Assembly: GCF_963664415.1 (NCBI RefSeq)
Contig: NZ_OY761445.1
Location: 2,878,501-2,942,500 of the forward strand
Direction: 5' to 3'
From: an uncultured Desulfobacter sp.
GTDB taxonomy: Bacteria > Desulfobacterota > Desulfobacteria > Desulfobacterales > Desulfobacteraceae
DNA length: 64,000 nucleotides
The number at the start of each line of letters is the position of its first letter. Positions within the stretch are counted from its first letter, which is position 1. Shown here in pieces: positions 26,065-34,630 of the stretch. A program made the position numbers and the translations under genes. The notes beneath the pieces were generated by a model. It was not told the DNA's origin, ran no database searches, and worked only from the letters and a program-made list of their open reading frames with translations.

Positions 26065-26312
26065 ATAAAGTTTCGCTGAACGAACAATGTTGATAAATCA
26101 ATATTAATGATTATTATTTTATAATCCGGTTGAAATACCAGAAAGGCGATTTCAGAGTGTCGGGACCAGATGACGGTCTGAAAATCTTTCGAAACAGTTT
26201 AAAATCTGTATCCACGAACATCAGGATACCCCCAGGGTAAGACAGCACTACAAAAAATTGGGTGGAGTACGCTTGGGTAGCCGTTATATTTTTTTTGAGA
26301 AAGAAGTCGTAA

Positions 26313-27322
26313 ATGCCTTATCCAAAGAATGGGAAATGGAAAGCCCAAGTGAGAAAGGACGGAAAGAGGAAAGAGAAGACAGGCACGGTCTGCTTGATTG
26401 ACTGGGCAACAGATTATCTGAATTCTTGTAAAGAGAGATTTGTCGAAAAGACCTATAAAGAAAAGCATTCAACTTTTAAGCGGTTTTTCAAGGAAATAAA
26501 TCCGCATATGGCCGTTGACGCATTGTCCGCCGCTGCGGTTCAGGCGTATCTTATCAAGCAGAAAAAGGAACGAAGTGGATACGCGTCTAACAAGGACCGA
26601 AAAAATCTGTTAGCCGGCTGGAATTGGGGATGTTATATATGAACCCCCACTTGCCGAAGCCAAACCCATTTGAAACTCCTAAAATGCCAGAAATAAGGTA
26701 TCCACGGTATGTCCCACCGGAGGAAGATTTTTGGAAGGTTTTCAAAGTGGCCCAAGGGCAGGACCGGGTAATGCTTTTGACTTTTATTCATTTGGCATGT
26801 CGGAGAGGTGAAGCTTTCAGGATAAAATGGGATGATGTTGATTTTGAAAAGAAGCGCATTCGGCTGTGGACCCGTAAAAGAGAAAACGGGACCTATGAAT
26901 TTGAATGGCTTCCGATGACAGAGGAGTTGCAAGACGGCCTTTTTTGGTGGAGCAGGGCTTGCCCTGTAAAATCTGAATATGTGTTTATCTGCCTGGAGCA
27001 GAAACATTTTTGCATAGAATATTACGGAGGACCGTTTAAACACCGTCAGCATTTTATGCGTAAACACTGTGAAAAGGCTGGCGTTAAACCCTTCGGTTTT
27101 CATGCCATCAGGCATTTGTCTGCATCTATCCTCTAGGATTTGGGTTATCCTGTGTCAGTGATACAAACAATCCTACGACACAAGAGCCCCAATACAACGG
27201 AAAGATATTTGAAAAGCATGGGACTGGAAAAGGTCCGTGAAGCGCTGGAAAGTCTTTCCATGGACCGTAATCCAGAAAGGAAAGAGGAGCCGGATTATGG
27301 CAAACTTATGTTTGGCCTATAA
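26313..27322 (+). pseudogene. Integrase remnant with frameshift and in-frame TAG
   Basis: Fragments: 26313-26642 (SAM-like N-terminal part, KTYKEKHSTFKRFFKEINP), 26624-27136 (CRRGEAFRIKWDDVDF, FGFHAIRHLSASIL) and, in the same frame after TAG at 27134, DLGYPVSVIQTILRHKSPNTTERYLKSMG. Together they make one tyrosine integrase with R-HxxR-H-Y residues. The bases just upstream (about 26230-26400) also read in another frame like a small HTH protein (LGGVRLGSRYIFFEKEVV), perhaps an excisionase remnant. A hairpin follows at 27328-27362. Confidence 0.8.
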
Positions 27323-27394
27323 CAAAAAAGCCGTCCTGAGAGCCGTCAGCTCCGAGGATGGCTTATGTCAAGTTGCATAACTTGTTGTTTTTAG

Positions 27395-27445
27395 TGGTGA
27401 TCCCACCGGGAATCGAACCCGGGTTTCCGGCGTGAGAGGCCAGCG
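27395..27445. repeat. attL, 51-bp copy of the tRNA-Glu 3' end
   Basis: Identical over 51 bases to 44135-44185, from the CCA end through the anticodon stem. The sequence diverges right after CAGCG. The upstream flank carries the older integrase remnant, so this tRNA has probably been used as a target more than once. Confidence 0.92.
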
Positions 27446-27557
27446 ACACACTAATACTCCATAATAATCAGCAATACGCAAAACCCTTTAAATAAAGGCT
27501 TTTCCACAATCCACTTTATAATTGACATACTTTAAAATATGCTGATATAACCAATTT

Positions 27558-27597
27558 AGGTGGGGGATATGGTGGGGGACAGCAAAATGGAGGGGGA
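27558..27597. promoter_or_regulatory. Arm-type repeats by the integrase start
   Basis: GGTGGGGGA occurs at 27559 and 27571 (12-base step), then the variant GGAGGGGGA at 27589, which also forms the integrase ribosome site. The 22 bases 27558-27579 recur exactly at 44051-44072, 80 bases inside the other end. Matching repeats near both ends suggest integrase arm sites, and the overlap with the ribosome site suggests self-limitation. Confidence 0.65.
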
Positions 27598-27598
27598 C

Positions 27599-28708
27599 AT
27601 GCCAAAGCAAAAAAGATATTCAACAAATTACCCTGGTGTTTACTACGTCATAGGCAAAGGATCAGACGGAAAACCGGAACGAATTTATTATATTCGATAC
27701 GTCAGGGAAGGAAAAAAAATAGAGGAACGCGCAGGCCGTCAGTTCCAAGACGATATGACCCCGGCCAATGCTTCTAACCTTCGCGCTGATCGTGTTAGAG
27801 GCAAGGTGCTGTCCAATGCCAAAAAAAGAGAACAGAAGCAAATCAAAAAGGCTGCTGAGGCTAAACGATACACCATAAACAGACTATGGGATGAATACAA
27901 GCTCAACCGCACCCCCGGCAAAGGGCTTGATATCGACACCAACAGATATGAGAATTATCTCAAGGAATCCTTTGGCGACAAAGAACCACAGGATCTTGTC
28001 AAACTGGACGTTGACCGGATCAGAATCAACCTTCTCAAGAAGAAATCCCCGCAAACAGTAAAGCATATTTTGAACCTGCTCACCTGGATTATCAATTATG
28101 GCGTCAAAAACAATCTTTGCATTGGCGTTTCCTTCCATATCCAGAAACCCACCGTCAACAACGAAAAGACAGAGGATTTGACCCCGGGTCAGCTCAAGGC
28201 GCTCCTGGCTGCCATTGAATCAGACGGTAATATCGCCGTTGGTAATATGATGAAAATGGCCCTTTATTCTGGTATGAGGCGTGGAGAAATCTTTAATCTG
28301 AAATGGAAAGACCTGAGTTTTGAAACCGGCTTCATCTGGATTCGTGCCCCCAAAGGTGGGAAGGATCAGAAAATCCCCATGAATGATATGACAAGGGGGT
28401 TGGTGGAAAGCATTGTTAGAACAAAAAGCCCTTACGTTTTCCCCGGCAAGGATGGAAAGATGAGAGTAACCCTTGGCAGGTCAGGAAAAAGAATTCGTGA
28501 GGCTGCCGGTCTACCCAAAGACTTTAGGCCCATGCACGGTCTGAGACACGCGTATGCTTCGATGCTCGCCAGTTCCGGCAAGGTTGATATGTATGTTCTC
28601 CAAAAGCTTATGACGCATAAATCGCCCAGCATGACGCAACGCTATGCCCATCTAAGGGATGAGGCTTTGAAGAATGGTGCCGGACAGATTGACGATATCT
28701 TTAAGTAG
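27599..28708 (+). CDS. Tyrosine integrase of the tRNA-Glu element
   Basis: 369 residues from MPKQKRYSTN, chosen because GGAGGGGG stands directly upstream; a GTG at 27560 would start inside the arm repeats. N-terminal arm-binding part (YYIRYVREGKKIEERAGRQFQ), SAM-like core, then catalytic SGMRRGEIFNLKW, HGLRHAYASML and HKSPSMTQRYAHL. All active-site residues R, H-x-x-R, H and Y are present. It recombines attP with the tRNA-Glu 3' end. Confidence 0.95.
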   Translation: MPKQKRYSTNYPGVYYVIGKGSDGKPERIYYIRYVREGKKIEERAGRQFQDDMTPANASNLRADRVRGKVLSNAKKREQKQIKKAAEAKRYTINRLWDEYKLNRTPGKGLDIDTNRYENYLKESFGDKEPQDLVKLDVDRIRINLLKKKSPQTVKHILNLLTWIINYGVKNNLCIGVSFHIQKPTVNNEKTEDLTPGQLKALLAAIESDGNIAVGNMMKMALYSGMRRGEIFNLKWKDLSFETGFIWIRAPKGGKDQKIPMNDMTRGLVESIVRTKSPYVFPGKDGKMRVTLGRSGKRIREAAGLPKDFRPMHGLRHAYASMLASSGKVDMYVLQKLMTHKSPSMTQRYAHLRDEALKNGAGQIDDIFK

Positions 28709-28817
28709 CAAGAAAATGAAGATAATGAACCCGGCAAGGTGGTTAAAATCCAAAGAGAATAGCGATTAAATCGTTGATTAATTCTTTATTGTGAAGAGTA
28801 ATGGTATAGAGAATGCT

Positions 28818-29384
28818 TTAACGGTTATCACGAATTCTTTTTAAATCGAAAAACATTGCCCTGGTCTGTCTTTTCTCGTCTTTGTCACTAAAGAATTGAA
28901 AATCGTTGTGGCGGTAAAATCTCAAAACATTTTCCTGATTATAAGCATCAACAGTTATCAGGCGACACCCAGTCCTATTGTCCGTTACAAACATTTGTTT
29001 TATCAAATTCACAATGTAGGTGCCAAAATTATTGCCGTGAAAGTCCACATGCACGCCAAGTCTGGCAATTTTTACAGCCGGGTATGATGGATAGTGCTTT
29101 TCTGATGGTAGGGCTTTAAAGAAATCAAGCTCCTTTACTTTCCTGCGGTCAACAGCATCATTGCAAACACTTGCAAGGCCGACAGGGAAGGGAATGTTAA
29201 TTTCTTCAGATTTGAATTCGTAAGTTTGGGTTAAAAGGAAATTTCTATGAGCAATGGCGTCTTCCTTGAAATATTCGTTCAGATCGCCATTGCCACAATC
29301 AAATTCTTTAAGATGTTCAAAGTGTTGAAGTTTTGCGAACAACCATCCGTTCTCTTCGATACTATTTCTTGTATCGTGAGGCAT
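28818..29384 (-). CDS. GNAT acetyltransferase, probable toxin
   Basis: About 188 residues from MPHDTRNS; an earlier ATG at 29429 is possible. The core LGVHVDFHGNNFGTYIVNLIKQMF carries the acetyl-CoA loop, and VDAYNQENVLRFYRHNDFQFF is the usual GNAT C-terminal half. A FDCGNGDLNEYF motif near the N-terminus is shared with TacT/AtaT-type tRNA-acetylating toxins. It overlaps a small upstream gene, fitting a toxin-antitoxin pair. Confidence 0.8.
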   Translation of the reverse strand: MPHDTRNSIEENGWLFAKLQHFEHLKEFDCGNGDLNEYFKEDAIAHRNFLLTQTYEFKSEEINIPFPVGLASVCNDAVDRRKVKELDFFKALPSEKHYPSYPAVKIARLGVHVDFHGNNFGTYIVNLIKQMFVTDNRTGCRLITVDAYNQENVLRFYRHNDFQFFSDKDEKRQTRAMFFDLKRIRDNR

Positions 29385-29529
29385 ATTGTTTAAGCAGCTC
29401 TTTTCCTTTTCCGAGCTTTGGCGTTTCAATAAATTTGGCGGGGCGCTTCAAATCCGCATCAAGCCGCTTTTGAAAGTCTACAACTTCCTTACCTTTTAAA
29501 ACGGGGGTTGGTGCAATAGGTATAGCCAT
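29362..29529 (-). CDS. Small putative antitoxin partner of GNAT gene
   Basis: 55 residues from MAIPIAPTPVLKGKEVVDF, with AGGAGG before the ATG. Basic, with PAKFIETPKLGKGKELLKQYASRYKK at the end. It has no ribbon-helix-helix, unlike the usual DUF1778 partner of GNAT toxins. Antitoxin role is inferred from size, order and overlap. Confidence 0.6.
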   Translation of the reverse strand: MAIPIAPTPVLKGKEVVDFQKRLDADLKRPAKFIETPKLGKGKELLKQYASRYKK

Positions 29530-29936
29530 AGTCAACCTCCTTTTTTTGTGGGGAATTCCATTTATTAGGACCTTCCCTTTCTTCATATAATAACAACAGT
29601 CGTTTAAATTGCAACCATTAAAAAATTCGGATGGTTATAAGATATTTAAAGCTCCGATGTCAATAAAAACTTAACCTATTGTTAAATATCGACCAATGCT
29701 GTTTTTAATTAAGAAGCCCCGCACTAATAAGAAACCTACGCGCACAGAATATTTTTTTGAAGGGATTTACCCGGACTATTTGCGTAGATGCGCCGATACA
29801 GCAGCAGCTATGTAGACGACCCTCTTTGGTTGTCAAAAATTATTCAAGTGGTAGGTGATTCGCTCTTGCATTACCTGATCGGCTATGATTAATCTCCAAT
29901 ATGGGAAATAAAGGATTACACTAAGGGGAAAGAGCT
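29530..29936. other. 407-base stretch without a recognised gene
   Basis: AT-rich region between the antitoxin start (minus) and a zinc-ribbon gene (plus). It should hold both promoters. A weak AACCAT/ATGGTT inverted repeat lies near 29612-29635. I see no RNA gene or other coding frame. Confidence 0.5.
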
Positions 29937-30134
29937 ATGAGTGAAAATGCCGTCGAAATCACCTGTGCGAACTGCGGTGGTAAGGACTTTGAGTATCCCA
30001 GCGACCCTCAACCTGACGACGTTGTTACCTGTACCGGTTGTGGTGCCAGCGCTACTTACAAAGAAATCATTGATGCTGCCGAAGCGCAAATTGTCGACCA
30101 GCTTAAAAAAGACATCGGGGATATCTTCTCTTGA
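29937..30134 (+). CDS. Small zinc-ribbon protein (ECs_2282-like)
   Basis: 65 residues. ITCANCGGKDFEYP and VVTCTGCGASATYKEI give a four-cysteine zinc ribbon, followed by an acidic helix. Similar short proteins occur in prophages and islands, annotated ECs_2282 family as I recall. AAGGGGAAAG precedes the ATG. It is the only plus-strand gene in this part of the element. Confidence 0.7.
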   Translation: MSENAVEITCANCGGKDFEYPSDPQPDDVVTCTGCGASATYKEIIDAAEAQIVDQLKKDIGDIFS

Positions 30135-30403
30135 TTTTGAGTCGATAAACTCTTTAATGTCCGATACAGCATCAACGATCTCGGATTGATCTATAATTAT
30201 TTTACCCATGTTACCGCAGTGCCTAATAAAGCCATTACTTTTTATATAACCATATCCCAAATAATACACAAATATCATAATTCGATGATGTTTGGAATAT
30301 AAAACCACTCTTATGCGTGAGAGAACCCGTCGTTTCAACGGATTTGAAATAAAAAAGCCCCCGGCGGATACCAGGGGCGTAAAAATGTTAGGATTTGTTA
30401 GGG

Positions 30404-30775
30404 TTATTCAGGCTCAACCAACCGGGCCAAACTATCCCAAGTTTCAAACCCATGATCAAACATCAATTGCACCAGGCTGCCGGCTGATTTTCCGGTCAGG
30501 TCCACCATTTTGTCAATGGATTCCATTTGCACGTCGGCTATTTCTACTGGCTCAATGGTGATCTGCTGCCGTTCCCCCAGGCGTTTGCAAAGGACCATTT
30601 CAACGGCATCTTGAATGACCCGTTTCAGCTCATCGTCAAGCTCAATTTCACCATAAGCTGTGTTGATACTCTCTATGGTGGATGTCTGCTTTGCTATGGC
30701 GTATCTGATTGAATCTCTATCGATGAAATCGGCTTGATTGATAGACGCTGTTTGATGTAGATTTAATTTAGTCAT
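30404..30775 (-). CDS. Hypothetical protein of the element
   Basis: 123 residues from MTKLNLHQTASINQ, with GGAGGTGCC before the ATG. Contains AIAKQTSTIESINTAYGEIELDDELKRVIQDAVEM and a C-terminal SAGSLVQLMFDHGFETWDSLARLVEPE. Family not recognised. A cooperative small phage-type protein is possible. Confidence 0.6.
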   Translation of the reverse strand: MTKLNLHQTASINQADFIDRDSIRYAIAKQTSTIESINTAYGEIELDDELKRVIQDAVEMVLCKRLGERQQITIEPVEIADVQMESIDKMVDLTGKSAGSLVQLMFDHGFETWDSLARLVEPE

Positions 30776-30842
30776 TGGCACCTCCTTGTAAGGTATTAAT
30801 GATTAGGCCCTGGCCGGTGCGTCACCACCTGCCGGGGCTGTT

Positions 30843-31433
30843 TTATTTCTTGGTTCGTTTTGCTAAATATTTTTTTGCATCGCGGACCCTGCCACCAAGG
30901 GAACTTTCCTTGACAATTTCCCCATATGGCCCAACGATGTTGTTTTCAACCGTGAATGGGTGCAATTCCTTGTAGGTCATTGTATTTTTTAACTCAAGTA
31001 TGGTTCTGTAATACCAATCTGTATACTCTTCTGTGCCTACTTTCGGGCGGTCTGATTCCGGCAAAAGCGAAACCATTTCGTTTTTAGGTTCCGGCCCATG
31101 GGTAGCCGCCTGTGGTTCCGGCCCCACCATGGCAGGGGCTTCAACCGGCTCCTGCTCACTGGGTTTTTCAGGCTGGTTTGTATCATCGTTAGTATTAACG
31201 TTTGATTTAACGTAAACAGCTAATGCCCGTTCGATGATCTGCCCAAAGGATACCGCCTCCCCGGCCCGTGTTGCGTTGTCCCTGATCCGGCAAAGGGTGT
31301 CATGGGCTTCACCTGATATAATGGCTGAAATCTGTTTTTTGCCCTGTTCCTTGGCTTTTTCCATGAACCTTTTAACCCTGGCCCTGTTCTGTTCTTCGAT
31401 TTTGGCAAGCTTTTTTTCTGCGTCTGTACTCAT
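30843..31433 (-). CDS. Probable ribbon-helix-helix DNA-binding protein
   Basis: 196 residues. The N-terminal part (KQISAIISGEAHDTLCRIRDNATRAGEAVSFGQIIERALAVYV) has the strand-helix-helix pattern of RHH regulators. A Pro/Glu-rich linker (about residues 85-125) leads to a C-terminal domain with TDWYYRTILELKNTMTYKELH. AT-rich repeats in front of it and of the next gene may be its operators. Confidence 0.6.
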   Translation of the reverse strand: MSTDAEKKLAKIEEQNRARVKRFMEKAKEQGKKQISAIISGEAHDTLCRIRDNATRAGEAVSFGQIIERALAVYVKSNVNTNDDTNQPEKPSEQEPVEAPAMVGPEPQAATHGPEPKNEMVSLLPESDRPKVGTEEYTDWYYRTILELKNTMTYKELHPFTVENNIVGPYGEIVKESSLGGRVRDAKKYLAKRTKK

Positions 31434-31452
31434 ATTAACCTCAGTTTGTTTT

Positions 31453-31473
31453 AACGTTAATACTAATGTTAAT
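31453..31473. promoter_or_regulatory. Repeated GTTAAT motif, possible RHH operator 1
   Basis: ACGTTAATACTAATGTTAAT, two GTTAAT half-sites 12 bases apart, 20 bases upstream of the RHH gene start. Related sequences occur at 32094-32153 before the serine recombinase gene. Confidence 0.5.
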
Positions 31474-31490
31474 TTAAACCAAAGTGAAGG

Positions 31491-32081
31491 TCAAGCAATA
31501 TTTTGTTTTTCAAGGTCAATCTGGTGTTTTTTCAGGAATGCGTAGAATGTCACCCGGCTGACACCCATTTCCTGGGCAATCTCCATCTTGTTCTTGCCGG
31601 AGCGCCACAGGTCTTTTATGGTGTCAATGGATGCACTGTCCAGCTTTGCCTTACGCCCGATTTGAACGCCTTTCTTTTTGGCAATGGCTATGCCTTCCTT
31701 TTGCCGTTCCCTGATCATAGATAGCTCAAATTGAGCGCAGGCACCCATGACTTGGAGCATTAAGGTATTCATTGGGTTGTCATCCCCGGTGAAACAAAGC
31801 CCTTCTTTTTCAAACTTTACGGCCACACCCTTGCCCACCAGATCCCGGATAATGCCTTCCAGGTCCCGCAGGTTCCGTGCTAACCGGTCTATGCTGTGAA
31901 CGTGGAGCGTATCCCCGGCCCGGAGATGGTCCAGGCACCTTTTCAATTCTGGCCGGTCCCTATCCTTGCCGGATAATTTGTCTAAAAAAACGTTATCCAA
32001 GTTTAATCCTTCCAATTGTCTGGATTCATTTTGAAGCAGGGATGAAACCCTGACATATCCGATGCTTTGACCTTTGACCAT
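31491..32081 (-). CDS. Serine recombinase (resolvase/invertase family)
   Basis: 196 residues. Catalytic Ser in IGYVRVSSLLQNESRQLEGL, then HVHSIDRLARNLRDL and the conserved GACAQFELSMIRERQKEGIAIAKKKG. The C-terminal HTH is KNKMEIAQEMGVSRVTFYAFL. Full-length small resolvase. It may resolve element multimers or invert DNA; no obvious res site was found. Confidence 0.93.
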   Translation of the reverse strand: MVKGQSIGYVRVSSLLQNESRQLEGLNLDNVFLDKLSGKDRDRPELKRCLDHLRAGDTLHVHSIDRLARNLRDLEGIIRDLVGKGVAVKFEKEGLCFTGDDNPMNTLMLQVMGACAQFELSMIRERQKEGIAIAKKKGVQIGRKAKLDSASIDTIKDLWRSGKNKMEIAQEMGVSRVTFYAFLKKHQIDLEKQNIA

Positions 32082-32093
32082 GCCGCCCCCTAT

Positions 32094-32153
32094 GATTAAT
32101 ATTAATGTTAATAGTCACGTTAAGTAAGATATTAACTCATCTTAACATTAGTG
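32094..32153. promoter_or_regulatory. GTTAAT-rich region, possible RHH operator 2
   Basis: ATTAATATTAATGTTAAT, then CACGTTAAG, and an inverted CTTAACATTAGTG lie upstream of the serine recombinase start. They share CTAATGTTAA/TTAATGTTAA with 31453-31473. The remaining 215 bases to the next gene hold no feature I can name. Confidence 0.45.
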
Positions 32154-32370
32154 TCAAGAATTAATATTTAACTTTTCTTTACGCGTAATCATTGAGGATT
32201 TTTGCATCGGAAATCATGTTAATAAAAGTATACCTTTCTTTACAGTGTTTAAATGGCCCCACCCAGGCCAATACTATTTTCAGTGTTTGGGTTAAATAAA
32301 ATCCCAGGCAGGGCCAAAAAGAAGATCCCACCCGGCCCCAATCGTTTACCGGGTGGGATCACAGGCGGGC

Positions 32371-32946
32371 CTATCCCGCCAAAATCTTATCCAAAGTGGC
32401 CATTTGATGTGCATAGTCGAGCTTGGCGTGACTATGGTCGCCTTTAATGGGCGTCAGATCATACAGGGCTTGCAGGTGCTTTTTTGCGGACAAGGCTACA
32501 TCCTGAATCTGTTTGGTGGGCATCGCCACCCGACTCAGTACAGTTTGTCTCAATGTTGCTGCCGTCTCATCAGACCGCCCGGAGACCCGGCCATATAAAG
32601 CCAGTTGGAGCGCCGGGCTTTTGGCCTGGTCTGCCAATACTGCAATCATTTCGTCAGGCAAGCCCGGAAGGGCAGAGATAATGCTCATGTCCGCAATGGT
32701 TGCATCGGCCTGGTGCTGCATCGCCAGTTTGGCTAATTGAATTGTGGGATCTTGAGCGGTTTTTAATTCGGATTCAAGCCTGGCAACTTCGGCTTGCAGT
32801 TCGGCCCGAACGGGTCCGGCATCATTCCAATACCGATCATTAATTTCAGCACTCAGCTTTTTTTTAACATCATCCCGGTAGTTCGGATCAATGCCGATAA
32901 TCTCACGTTCATAATTCTTGGCTAAACTATTTGCTTTTGCTAACAT
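32371..32946 (-). CDS. Coiled-coil hypothetical protein
   Basis: 191 residues. VRAELQAEVARLESELKTAQ is a coiled coil; the second half (LPGLPDEMIAVLADQAKSPALQLALYGRVSGRSDETAATLRQTVLSRV) is helical. Its start is two bases from the stop of the next upstream gene, so it belongs to the minus-strand operon. Family not recognised. Confidence 0.6.
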   Translation of the reverse strand: MLAKANSLAKNYEREIIGIDPNYRDDVKKKLSAEINDRYWNDAGPVRAELQAEVARLESELKTAQDPTIQLAKLAMQHQADATIADMSIISALPGLPDEMIAVLADQAKSPALQLALYGRVSGRSDETAATLRQTVLSRVAMPTKQIQDVALSAKKHLQALYDLTPIKGDHSHAKLDYAHQMATLDKILAG

Positions 32947-32947
32947 C

Positions 32948-33166
32948 TTAAATAATTCCTTTTTTCATTTTGCGTAAAATTTCTCTGTCAATCTCCGCCT
33001 CGATCTCAGACGGCTTTTTGTATGGCTTCCATCCGGCAGGCACGGTTACCCTTTTGGGTGTGTGCTTGGCCTCACGTTCGGCGCGGTCTCGTTCGGATCT
33101 CTCAATAGCTTCGGCACGCGCCTTTTCTGCTTTGGGGTCCGTCAGGGGACCGGGATAAAATCTCAT
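32948..33166 (-). CDS. Small charged hypothetical protein
   Basis: 72 residues from MRFYPGPLTDPKAEKARAEAIERSERDRAERE. This start is favoured because AAGGA lies nine bases before it; an ATG three codons earlier would be too close to that site. It has a highly charged helix and an EIEAEIDREILRKMKKG end. Function unknown. Confidence 0.6.
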   Translation of the reverse strand: MRFYPGPLTDPKAEKARAEAIERSERDRAEREAKHTPKRVTVPAGWKPYKKPSEIEAEIDREILRKMKKGII

Positions 33167-33188
33167 AATCTTCATTCCTTTTTTAAGG

Positions 33189-33482
33189 TTATTCCTGCAA
33201 TGAGCCATTTCCAATCAGGCACGGCACGGGTGCGGCCTGCCCTGGCTGTTTTGGTGGTACAAATTCAAGCGCGGCTCTCAACGCTCGGGTTTCAAAATCT
33301 GCATAAGATTCTCCCGGCGCCCTGGGGATCTCCTGGCCGTTGAAACTAAACTTTGTGATGGGCAGGGGTTCTGCACCAACCCGGCTGCAATCTTCCGTGT
33401 AAATTATCAACGCTTCGGGTGGCAGGTCTTCATGGGTGCCGAAGTGCCGCTCTAAAAGCTGTACACGCTTAATCAAGCTCAT
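33189..33482 (-). CDS. Member 1 of tandem small-protein family
   Basis: 97 residues starting MSLIKRVQLLERH. It shares the N-terminal MSxxxRxxxLE helix with the next genes, a central I..T..F..NG..IPR segment and the motif ESYADFETRALRAAL. Its start overlaps the stop of the upstream gene by 14 bases. Confidence 0.65.
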   Translation of the reverse strand: MSLIKRVQLLERHFGTHEDLPPEALIIYTEDCSRVGAEPLPITKFSFNGQEIPRAPGESYADFETRALRAALEFVPPKQPGQAAPVPCLIGNGSLQE

Positions 33483-33741
33483 GATCTGCCCTCCTTTCAG
33501 TTGAATAGTCCATTAAAAACACAATGCCATCGCTGACGTGCCTGGCTTTATGCAGGCAACTTTCTTTCAAATTCTGAATGGGTTCACCATCCAGGCGGTC
33601 AAGGTGTTTCTGCTCGTATCCTTGGCACCAAGAAACGCCCGTAACCTCAAACGTAGGCTCATCGTCCAGAAAGATCCTGGCCCCTGGCTTTGGTGGTGCC
33701 ATGACAGTTTCCAAAGCCTTCAGTCGTCTATGGAGTGACAT
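33469..33741 (-). CDS. Member 2 of tandem small-protein family
   Basis: 90 residues starting MSLHRRLKALETV. It overlaps member 1 by 14 bases and member 3 by 14 bases. The middle carries DDEPTFEVTGVSW, and the end LMDYSTERRADHELD. No family known beyond the shared start helix. Confidence 0.65.
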   Translation of the reverse strand: MSLHRRLKALETVMAPPKPGARIFLDDEPTFEVTGVSWCQGYEQKHLDRLDGEPIQNLKESCLHKARHVSDGIVFLMDYSTERRADHELD

Positions 33742-34024
33742 GGCTTTCCTCCATAGGTTCCTGCCGCTTGGCGATCAAGAAAACGGGCCGGTCCCTGGGC
33801 ATCCCCTTGGCGTATTCACGCACGGCTCTGTTTTTGAAATCTTCATCATCTTCACCGAGCAAGCGTTCGATGCCCCCTAAAGAAATGACCGGTAGCTCCT
33901 GGCCCTGATCGTCAAATTTTCGATCAAAGCATGCGATAAAGTGTTTTTCCGGTAGCTGGCCTGGTTGCAGTAAGTTTGCCTGGACTTTTTCCAGCGCCGC
34001 TATTCTTTTTTCAATACTGCTCAT
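33728..34024 (-). CDS. Member 3 of tandem small-protein family
   Basis: 98 residues starting MSSIEKRIAALEKV. The sequence GIERLLGEDDEDFKNRAVREYAKGMPRDRPVFLIAK parallels ESYADFETRALRAAL in member 1 and AVRDLQDRALKYFG in member 4, so the array is paralogous along its length. Overlaps both neighbours by 14 bases. Confidence 0.65.
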   Translation of the reverse strand: MSSIEKRIAALEKVQANLLQPGQLPEKHFIACFDRKFDDQGQELPVISLGGIERLLGEDDEDFKNRAVREYAKGMPRDRPVFLIAKRQEPMEESHVTP

Positions 34025-34352
34025 AAAATTTCATCCTTGCTTCTCGTTGCTGACGTTCCGCACATCTCAGCCATTCTTCCTCAGTCAAATCCATTTGATA
34101 GGGCCATGGCCCCCAACTCCTGGTGATGGCGTAAAAACGGGCTTTTCCTAAATCAAGGCCAAAGTATTTCAAAGCTCTGTCCTGCAAATCTCTTACAGCT
34201 TCACCCTTAACTCTCATGACAGACTCCGCCCTATCCTCAAGTTTGAAACCAAGGATTTCACTTGAATTGTGAGAAAAGATCACCAAAGGAGGATAGTTTC
34301 GGTGCGCCCCCATCTTTTCCAACCGTCCCAGGCGTTTCTTAAAACTTGTCAC
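34011..34352 (-). CDS. Member 4 of tandem small-protein family
   Basis: 113 residues starting MTSFKKRLGRLEKM. Contains VIFSHNSSEILGFKLEDRAESVMRVKGEAVRDLQDRALK and a C-terminal DLTEEEWLRCAERQQREARMKFYEQY. Overlaps member 3 by 14 bases and the following small gene by four. Confidence 0.65.
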   Translation of the reverse strand: MTSFKKRLGRLEKMGAHRNYPPLVIFSHNSSEILGFKLEDRAESVMRVKGEAVRDLQDRALKYFGLDLGKARFYAITRSWGPWPYQMDLTEEEWLRCAERQQREARMKFYEQY

Positions 34353-34561
34353 TCTTTTGTTCCTTCCTCTGCCTGTCTTTCCAATCGCGAGATCCGTTGT
34401 TCCAAATCGCCGCTTTCGATTATGCCTTTAAGAACGTTGCTCAGGTACGCCAATGCCCTGGCCTTGTCCGTGTCGATCTCATCTCTGTAAAGCTCATTAG
34501 CTACCCTGCCTACAAACCGTCTCAGATCCGCCAAAGTTTTTAATGATAACCCTCTTGCCAT
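34349..34561 (-). CDS. Small helical protein upstream of the array
   Basis: 70 residues (MARGLSLKTLADLRRFVGRVANELY...). Its end, DLEQRISRLERQAEEGTKE, resembles the start helix of the tandem family. It overlaps member 4 by four bases (ATGA), and AGGAGGGTATGAC stands before its own start. Function unknown. Confidence 0.6.
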   Translation of the reverse strand: MARGLSLKTLADLRRFVGRVANELYRDEIDTDKARALAYLSNVLKGIIESGDLEQRISRLERQAEEGTKE

Positions 34562-34630
34562 ATGTCATACCCTCCTAACTCCTCGATATAGTTCATAATA
34601 TTTCATTTTTTGGGTGTATTTTTCGGTGTT

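Noticed and set aside
27395..27445. Second tRNA-Glu gene at the left end
   Set aside because: Only the 3' 51 bases are present; the D-arm and 5' acceptor strand are missing, so it is an attachment-site copy and not a tRNA.
29916..30338. 140-codon minus-strand frame over the zinc-ribbon gene
   Set aside because: No family features, and the opposite strand holds a good four-cysteine ribbon with a ribosome site.
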